NCBI GenBank assembly: GCA_029260735.1
Contig: JAJDCR010000158.1
Span: 1 to 62,246, forward strand
Direction of reading: 5' to 3'
Source of the DNA: Planctomycetota bacterium
GTDB lineage: Bacteria > Planctomycetota > Uabimicrobiia > Uabimicrobiales > Uabimicrobiaceae
Length of the DNA: 62,246 bases
The notes under the pieces are model-generated. The model made no database searches and was not told the DNA's origin. It worked only from the letters and a program-made list of their open reading frames with translations. The translations under genes were made by a program, and so were the position numbers. Within the stretch, counting starts at the first letter, position 1. The number at the start of each line of letters is the position of its first letter. Shown here piece by piece: positions 56,385 through 62,246 of this stretch.

Positions 56385-57017
56385 TTACTTTTTAACTTCT
56401 TCCTCTACGATCGGCTTAGGAGGAGATATGATAAAATGAAAGCGAGCATGAGCGAATAAATACATGTATATAAAAAGAAGAGCAGAAATGAAGATATTTG
56501 CTATAGGAAGCATTTTTTCATTCCAAAAATCTAACCTTGTCCCCCGAGAGAAATTATAAAACCCTAAATCGATAGAGTCCCATGGAGAAGCATAAATTAA
56601 AATAGCTATGGCAGCCACGACTCCAAAACAAGACAATGCAATATAAAAAAAGAAATTCAAAAGATTGTATGGGACAGATTCAATGTGATACATCGCTACA
56701 AGTTCGTATTTAGCGTTTTCTCCATAGACCATGTCTTGTCTGCTGAATTTCCATCGTCGATAGAGAAATAAAATTAGGTTAGGAACGAGAACAATAATTA
56801 AAATGACATAGCTAACGTGAATAGGGGGGATAGATTTTTCATAAAAAAAATCAACTGCTTCTGATGCAAAAGGGTATCCGATGATACTTCCGATATCATT
56901 CAATATAACCGTTGCTGGTTCAGCATTCTCGTGGAGGTACGCGGTTGTCGATATCAAAACTAAAAACAAAAAGGCGACCGAGATTAAAAAGATTATTATA
57001 CTAAGTAGAACCTTCAT
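56385..57017 (-). CDS. Four-helix integral membrane protein, unknown
   Basis: 210 aa with four membrane helices (about 4-28, 72-92, 122-146, 176-198) and an extracytoplasmic segment after the first (STTAYLHENAEPATVIL). AAGGG SD. Isolated between the subtilase unit and the TPR gene; no family recognised. Confidence 0.72.
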   Translation of the reverse strand: MKVLLSIIIFLISVAFLFLVLISTTAYLHENAEPATVILNDIGSIIGYPFASEAVDFFYEKSIPPIHVSYVILIIVLVPNLILFLYRRWKFSRQDMVYGENAKYELVAMYHIESVPYNLLNFFFYIALSCFGVVAAIAILIYASPWDSIDLGFYNFSRGTRLDFWNEKMLPIANIFISALLFIYMYLFAHARFHFIISPPKPIVEEEVKK

Positions 57018-57187
57018 GACTTACCCTTAAATTAGGGGAGAAGCGAAAAGTATCATCTTACATCACTCAAAAAAACAACTTCATATCTACCACATTTCAT
57101 TGTGCTTTGCAAATTTTTTCAAGGAAAGGAGAAAATTGGAAAAAACATGGGGGAATTATAGTTGAACAAACAATATTTCTTATAATG

Positions 57188-57222
57188 GCCAACGATACTC
57201 TTATTAAAAGTGTATCGCTGGC
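57188..57222. repeat. Inverted repeat between the TPR and membrane-protein genes
   Basis: GCCAACGATACTCTT and AAGTGTATCGCTGGC pair with three mismatches around a short loop. The T-run lies on the plus-strand side, whereas the neighbouring gene that ends here is on the minus strand. Confidence 0.6.
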
Positions 57223-57246
57223 TATTTTTTCTACTCAGTGTTTTTC

Positions 57247-60204
57247 CTAAGACAAACTGTCAAGCAAATCCTGAGCATCTTTCTTCATTCTTTCCGATAT
57301 TTTTCTGGCCAAGATTTCTTTTAATAATCTTTTGGCCTCATTTTTCCTATCCAGCTTAATATAAACCTGAGCTAAGCGAAGTTTGATCGAATTTTTTTGA
57401 GGGGAAATCTGGAGTGCTTTTGCGAAGTATTTTTCTGCTCCCTTCCATTTTTTGCCTTGAAAATAAACCCAACCTAAAGTGTCTAAGAAGGATGGAAAAT
57501 TAGGAACTAAGCTGTTTGCCCTCTTTGCATATTCTAAAGCTTCTTTTAACTGGGAAGTATTTTGGGCCATTAACCAAGCTATATTGTTGCATGCGTGAGC
57601 TATGGTTACCTTGTTTTGCTCCGTTTCTCTTAAATTTGCTATCAGTTGAAATGTTTTTATCGCTTGCTCTGATTTTCCCGTGAAAATGTAGTTGTTTGCA
57701 AGCTCCATAATCATGTTAGAGCTTTCTTGGTGCATCGGCAATGCCATAACTAAGAATTTCTCGGCTTCTTTAAAACGACCTAGGTGGTTTAGAGAGCGTC
57801 CAATGAAAGCATTGATGTAAGCCGGCTGGTTTTCTTCGCTGGCGAGAGAGTCCACTAAAGTTCTAAATTTGTCTACTTTGCCGGTTTTCTCCATCAAGAT
57901 AGCTTGTAAATAGCGAACAAATAGAGTTGTTTTTAGTAACCCAGAGAGCCTTTTGTGAAGTTTTAGGGCTGCGTTTGAATCTCCCATTTCTGAGATTAAA
58001 AGCACGCTAAGAACAGGCAAAATATCCATTTGTTGTTTGTTGGAAAATTGAACGAGTTCTTTTACTCCTTCTGCGAGGGCTTTTTCTGATGGGGGAATTT
58101 TATCCAATTCGTTTTGAGCACTGGAGAAGCTATCTTTTCGGAGATAGATTACGCTACGAGTAAAGCGAACTAACCACTCAGAGGAACTTGTTTTTTGGAG
58201 TACTTCTGCACTGTGCTCTAAAGCTTTTTCTAAATAATCATCTTTCATTAAAGCCACACAATACAAAACGCTAGCTAAAGTTTGTTTTGGTTCTAACTCG
58301 ATATACTTAGATAGCTTCTCTGCTGACTGTGACCATTTTTTGTCTAGGAATAAGGCTAAACTTTGTCGGATTAAGATAGCTGGATCATTTTCTTCTTGGC
58401 CATAAGCTTCTATCGCTTTTTTTTGCTTTCCTAGTTGTCGATAAATATCGCCCAGTCGCTTTTTGTGTGTACTTGTCTTGGATTTGATTGCTTCTAGGTA
58501 CTCGGCTGCCTTTTCATATTCTTTCTTTTGGTAAGAAATATTTGCCAGTAACTCCAAATAAGTCGTTCGAGTCGAGTTCATTTTACCGTGTTTTTGGAGA
58601 ACATCTAGTGCTTTGTCGGTTTGCCTCATCTGGTAATGCAAGTCGGCTAACTCCAGAGGAATTTGTTGATGCCTAGGATCATCCTCTAAAATCTTTTGGT
58701 ATTGTTCGATAGCTTTTTGAGGTTTTTGTAAAGAAACATAGACCTGAGCAAGGATTTGCCAAGCAGATAAGCGAACAGCTTCCGCTTCACTTGCTGAATG
58801 AGCATACTCTGCTGCTTTGTCATAATTTTTGAGAATTAAGTAATTGCGTGCTAAAAGTAGATAAATCGGGTGAGGGGTTTGTGTTTCCTCCTTTAATATT
58901 TGGTGTAATTTTTCTACTGCTTCTTTGTTTTTTCCCTGCGAAATAGCCAGTAAAACATCACTACGTTTGTTAACACTCGGATCACTATTGGACTTGGATA
59001 GATTTTGGTATAGACTTTGGGCCTGTTCTTTTTTACCACTACTGCTCAAAGCCATAGCTTTTAATTGGCGTAGTTGTACGTTGTCAGGGATTTTACTCAA
59101 ATACTTGTCACAGTGATTAACTGCTTTCTGGCTTTCATCATTATCAATGAGCAATTGCACCAAAAGTTGATGAGCTACAATGTAGTTGGGTTGTTGATCG
59201 ATTAGACTTTCTAATTCTTTAAGGGCCAAAGTCGTTTTTTCGACTTTACTATAGCACAGAGCCAAGGAGTAAGGTAGATTAACCAATCGTAATTTACGTT
59301 GCTTGGCAAATTCCAAATCAGCAATCGCCTTTTCATATTGTTTTTTTTCTAAGAACAAAACTCCACGAGTATACCACAAGATAGGTGGAACTTCTAATTT
59401 AGAGGGGTTTTTACTAAATACAGCATCCACTACTTTTTGGAGTTCATCCATTTTACCTAATGCCAGTAATGCTAAACTTAAGCTAGGAGCGGTTTCGTAA
59501 ATCCTAGAAGGGTTATTTTCATAAAGATAGGTGAATTGCTCTGCCGCCTCTTTGAACTGATTGCTGAATTGGTAATAATATCCCAGTTGGTTACGCAGAT
59601 CAAAATTATCGAGCTTTATTTCTAAGAATTTCTTGAGGGTGACAACAGCATTGTCAACATCCTTCTCTTGCCAGTATAGTCTGGCCAAGTTACTATAGGC
59701 ATCTGGCTTTTCATTTGCCAGTTTAATCGCTTGTAGAAATTCTTCTTTCGCTTGGCTAGTTTGTTTCATAATAACTAAGACCAAACCCTTTTGGTTGACT
59801 AAATCGGCATTGCTTTTGTCTATCTTGAGGTAGTCGTTACAAGCAACTAAAGCTTTCAGGTATTCCTTCTTTACGATATAGTTTTCCATTAAAAGGGTAG
59901 TCGCTTTTTGGTGCTTGGGAGATTTCGCAATTATCTCTTTTAAAATAGAAATACTTTTGTCATTTTGCTTATTTCGCCGATAGCTTTCCGCAAGATGCAT
60001 AAGTAGTGTATCGTCTTCAGATTTAATTTCTTTTGCCGCATTAAATTCAACAATAGCATTCACATATTTGTTCTGATCAAAATAGATTAGCCCTTTAGTA
60101 TAATGGCGGGCATAGCGTTTTGAAGGACGTAAAAAATAAATCCCTAGCCCTATACCAACTAAAAGCATCAGAATTACCAATGAAATGAATAATTTTCTAA
60201 GCAT
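57247..60204 (-). CDS. Large membrane-anchored TPR protein
   Basis: 985 aa. An N-terminal membrane helix (about 4-25, LFISLVILMLLVGIGLGIYFL) is followed by some 24 TPR units covering the rest, e.g. LHLAESYRRNKQNDKSISILKEI-type pairs, ending in LRLAQVYIKLDRKNEAKRLL. It resembles the large TPR proteins of exopolysaccharide/exosortase loci in architecture, but no such genes are nearby. ATG 60204 is chosen: GGGA is eight bases upstream, while the ATG at 60216 has no SD. Confidence 0.88.
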   Translation of the reverse strand: MLRKLFISLVILMLLVGIGLGIYFLRPSKRYARHYTKGLIYFDQNKYVNAIVEFNAAKEIKSEDDTLLMHLAESYRRNKQNDKSISILKEIIAKSPKHQKATTLLMENYIVKKEYLKALVACNDYLKIDKSNADLVNQKGLVLVIMKQTSQAKEEFLQAIKLANEKPDAYSNLARLYWQEKDVDNAVVTLKKFLEIKLDNFDLRNQLGYYYQFSNQFKEAAEQFTYLYENNPSRIYETAPSLSLALLALGKMDELQKVVDAVFSKNPSKLEVPPILWYTRGVLFLEKKQYEKAIADLEFAKQRKLRLVNLPYSLALCYSKVEKTTLALKELESLIDQQPNYIVAHQLLVQLLIDNDESQKAVNHCDKYLSKIPDNVQLRQLKAMALSSSGKKEQAQSLYQNLSKSNSDPSVNKRSDVLLAISQGKNKEAVEKLHQILKEETQTPHPIYLLLARNYLILKNYDKAAEYAHSASEAEAVRLSAWQILAQVYVSLQKPQKAIEQYQKILEDDPRHQQIPLELADLHYQMRQTDKALDVLQKHGKMNSTRTTYLELLANISYQKKEYEKAAEYLEAIKSKTSTHKKRLGDIYRQLGKQKKAIEAYGQEENDPAILIRQSLALFLDKKWSQSAEKLSKYIELEPKQTLASVLYCVALMKDDYLEKALEHSAEVLQKTSSSEWLVRFTRSVIYLRKDSFSSAQNELDKIPPSEKALAEGVKELVQFSNKQQMDILPVLSVLLISEMGDSNAALKLHKRLSGLLKTTLFVRYLQAILMEKTGKVDKFRTLVDSLASEENQPAYINAFIGRSLNHLGRFKEAEKFLVMALPMHQESSNMIMELANNYIFTGKSEQAIKTFQLIANLRETEQNKVTIAHACNNIAWLMAQNTSQLKEALEYAKRANSLVPNFPSFLDTLGWVYFQGKKWKGAEKYFAKALQISPQKNSIKLRLAQVYIKLDRKNEAKRLLKEILARKISERMKKDAQDLLDSLS

Positions 60205-60216
60205 AACTTTTCCCAT

Positions 60217-60526
60217 TTTTTTGTATTAAGAGTATTAGAAATATTTTTATAAAAATACAATGCTCCCACTTCTAACTATATTAGAATAAATTAGGATAAT
60301 TTTCTATAAAAAACTGAGCAGCTTATCTATCTTAAAGAAATTTCTAATATACACTTGTCTATGTTGTTTAACAAATCTTTCTTCTTCTTAAAATCGGCGG
60401 AATCAATTTAATCTGCTTAACCTGTAGCCATATTTGTCTCGAAATGCAAAGCCTTCTTTGCTATACTTTTGTCGAAGATGGATCTATGTTTAAGAGCTAA
60501 CTACCCAAGGAGGATTTTCAATAACG
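60217..60526. other. 310-bp divergent intergenic region
   Basis: AT-rich spacer between the TPR gene and the symporter gene. TGCTATACT at about 60460-60468 is a possible -10 for the symporter, with no matching -35. Nothing else noted. Confidence 0.5.
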
Positions 60527-61960
60527 ATGGACGAATACACACAAGTTTTACTCTATACTTTGATTTTCTATAAAATCGTTTTGATTGGGATTGGGATACT
60601 TGCGAGTTCTCGGAATAAGAGTAGCACGGATTTTTATTTGGGAGGAAGGACTCTAGGGCCTGTTGTTGCTGCGGTTAGTGCTTCGGCGAGTTCTTCTTCG
60701 GCTTGGACCCTTTTGGGGGTGAGTGGGTACGCTTATCTTTATGGAGTGTCAGCCGTTTGGATTTTTCCGGCTTGTGTCGGGGGCTTTTTGGTGAATTGGT
60801 ATGTGGTGGCTCCTCGGTTGCAAAGACTGGGGCGAGAAACGGAGGCGGTTACTTTAACAGAGGTTTTTGCAGGGAAAGAGGGGTCTCCTTACCGTAGAGC
60901 TATTGCAACTAGTGCTTCTTTGATTATATTGTTTTCCCTATTTTTATATATTGCTGCTCAAATCCAAGCTTCGGGAAAGCTTTTTGAAACTAACTTTGAG
61001 CTTGATTTCACCCAAAGCGTTTTGATTGGGAGTGCTATCATTGCTTTGTATACTATGCTGGGGGGGTTTTGGGCGGTCAGCCTGACCGATACTCTCCAAG
61101 GTTTTATCATGGCAATAGCTTCGATTGTTTTACCGATAAAGGTTTTCTTGGCAGTGGAGTTGGGGAGCGGTTTTTTCGAGGGTGTTTCTCAGGTTCCCGT
61201 TGAAGGGTATAGTAGTTTTATTCGCAATATGCCTTTAGGAGCTGGGATTGGTTTTGTTATAGGACTTTTAGGAATAGGGCTAGGCTATCCAGGGCAACCT
61301 CATGTTGTCAATCGTTTCATGGCTTTGCGCGACGAAAAAGCTCTTTGTTCGGCTCAAAAAATTGCCATCGGTTGGGGTGTTTGTGTCTACGCGGGAATGA
61401 TAGTCTTGGGACTTGGCGGACGGATTCTTTTTTCAGTGGAAGACCCTGAAACAATTATGTTTATCGCGACGAAAGAGCTCTTTAGCCCTGTTGTCGGAGG
61501 CATTATTATTGCGGGTGTTCTCTCTGCCATCATGTCGACCGCCGATAGTCAACTTTTAGTAGCGGCTTCTGCGATCACTTATGATATGAATTTAGGAAAG
61601 CCTGCTAAGAGTGTTTCTCCTGAAAAAACAGTTTGGCAAGCCCGTTTAGTTGTGCTCCTTTTGAGTTTAGGAGCGGTGGGGGCAGCTCTTTACGGGAGCC
61701 GAGAAATCTTTTCGCGCGTTCTTTCTGCTTGGAATGCAATGGGAGCGGCTTTTGGCCCTATCCTTCTAATTCGTTTGCTTATTGGCCCGATAAAACCTCG
61801 CTTTCTTTTGATCGCAATGATCAGTGGTTTTGTTTTGAGTGTTGCCGCGAACAATATTCCTGCTATTGACAAAACTGCCTGGGAAACGATAGGTCCTTTT
61901 TTTATTGCCTTAGCTATCGCTTATACAGGATGTGAGAGAAAGCAAGAGGAGGTGAATTAA
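60527..61960 (+). CDS. Sodium:solute symporter (SSS/PutP-like)
   Basis: 477 aa, inner membrane, about 13 helices of the LeuT-like fold. Family segments: STDFYLGGRTLGP, SASASSSSAWTLLGVSG (sodium-site helix), GGFWAVSLTDTLQGFIM, GYPGQPHVVNRFMA and GVLSAIMSTADSQLL. These match the proline/pantothenate-type branch; the substrate is probably an amino acid or organic acid. AAGGAGG SD 13 bases before ATG. A terminator follows. Confidence 0.94.
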   Translation: MDEYTQVLLYTLIFYKIVLIGIGILASSRNKSSTDFYLGGRTLGPVVAAVSASASSSSAWTLLGVSGYAYLYGVSAVWIFPACVGGFLVNWYVVAPRLQRLGRETEAVTLTEVFAGKEGSPYRRAIATSASLIILFSLFLYIAAQIQASGKLFETNFELDFTQSVLIGSAIIALYTMLGGFWAVSLTDTLQGFIMAIASIVLPIKVFLAVELGSGFFEGVSQVPVEGYSSFIRNMPLGAGIGFVIGLLGIGLGYPGQPHVVNRFMALRDEKALCSAQKIAIGWGVCVYAGMIVLGLGGRILFSVEDPETIMFIATKELFSPVVGGIIIAGVLSAIMSTADSQLLVAASAITYDMNLGKPAKSVSPEKTVWQARLVVLLLSLGAVGAALYGSREIFSRVLSAWNAMGAAFGPILLIRLLIGPIKPRFLLIAMISGFVLSVAANNIPAIDKTAWETIGPFFIALAIAYTGCERKQEEVN

Positions 61961-61983
61961 TAAAATGAGTAAAAAAGTATCCC

Positions 61984-62014
61984 ACTTTCAGCAGTCAACT
62001 GAAAGTATTTTTTT
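61984..62014 (+). terminator. Terminator after the symporter gene
   Basis: ACTTTCAG and CTGAAAGT pair perfectly around a 7-base loop, followed by A and a T-rich run. Confidence 0.85.
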
Positions 62015-62152
62015 CTTTTTTCAAATCGATCGGGAAGCTAAATAAACTGGAATCCAGAATCCAGTAGGGAAAACCAAAATGGTATCATCCATCTAATGTG
62101 AAGCGAAGTTGTCCAGAGAGATGATAAACTATGAAAGTTACTAAAAATCTCT

Positions 62153-62176
62153 CGCAAAGACGCAAAGGACGCAAAG
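62153..62176. repeat. CGCAAAG array
   Basis: CGCAAAG appears three times with one- or two-base spacers. Just downstream an ATG opens a 13-codon frame (MDENTIAQIQAYC). Similar arrays are scattered in AT-rich environmental genomes. Confidence 0.8.
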
Positions 62177-62246
62177 AAAAATGGATGAAAATACTATAGC
62201 CCAAATTCAAGCGTATTGTTAATAATTTATAATTTCTTCGCGCTCT

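Noticed and set aside
57188..57222. Hairpin with T-run as terminator of the giant TPR gene
   Set aside because: The T-run is on the wrong strand for the TPR gene; kept only as an inverted repeat.
1..62246. CRISPR arrays, rRNA, prophage or transposase genes
   Set aside because: No regularly spaced repeats with unique spacers, no rRNA sequence, and no integrase, transposase or phage structural protein was recognised.

Overview
This is a bacterial, AT-rich window (GC visibly well under half) with 36 protein-coding genes, two tRNA genes and the RNase P RNA gene. No rRNA, CRISPR array, insertion sequence or prophage was seen. The gene content recalls the Planctomycetota or a deep relative: protein kinases fused to TPR and WD40 repeats, a two-FHA protein, HEAT-repeat and very large TPR proteins, a TPR-secretin lipoprotein, a tricorn-type protease, a ceramidase and a cystatin-like inhibitor. 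No 16S or ribosomal protein gene is present to settle the taxonomy, so this is a guess. Several starts appear to be TTG or GTG with good Shine-Dalgarno (SD) sequences.

Layout. 1-5.2 kb: tRNA-fMet (cut by the window edge), htpG with a repeat-bearing acidic extension, and a membrane-anchored kinase overlapping a lipoprotein gene. 5.2-12.8 kb: a palindromic interspersed element, a possible nuclease-fold protein, a WD40/TPR pseudokinase, rnpB overlapping the end of a GH57-like gene, and a HEAT-repeat gene. 13.0-17.9 kb: a four-gene minus-strand operon (hslO, EamA transporter, mgtE, TPR protein) ending in a clear terminator. 18-24 kb: tRNA-Arg, the FHA protein, and a plus-strand operon of a small secreted protein, a tricorn-like protease and a coiled-coil exported protein. 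24-31 kb: a second palindromic element, a Pro/Gln-rich cytoplasmic protein, an orphan RND pump, efp and a small secreted protein. 31-37.7 kb: secretin lipoprotein, HAD hydrolase, hybrid histidine kinase, hpf. 37.9-44.3 kb: alanine racemase carrying a MurF C-terminal remnant, followed two bases later by a 1592-residue helicase-nuclease. 44.3-49.4 kb: an acidic membrane protein, a secreted cystatin-like protein and a divergent neutral ceramidase. 49.5-57 kb: SGNH hydrolase, glgC, and a three-gene cell-surface unit with an active subtilase followed by a lipoprotein subtilase that has lost all three catalytic residues. 57-62 kb: a giant TPR protein and a sodium:solute symporter.

The most notable candidates are the active/dead subtilase pair with a small secreted partner, the two-domain cystatin-like protein divergent from the ceramidase across a perfect dyad, the alr-helicase pair, the WD40 pseudokinase, and a family of GC-rich hairpin elements whose loop is inverted between copies.
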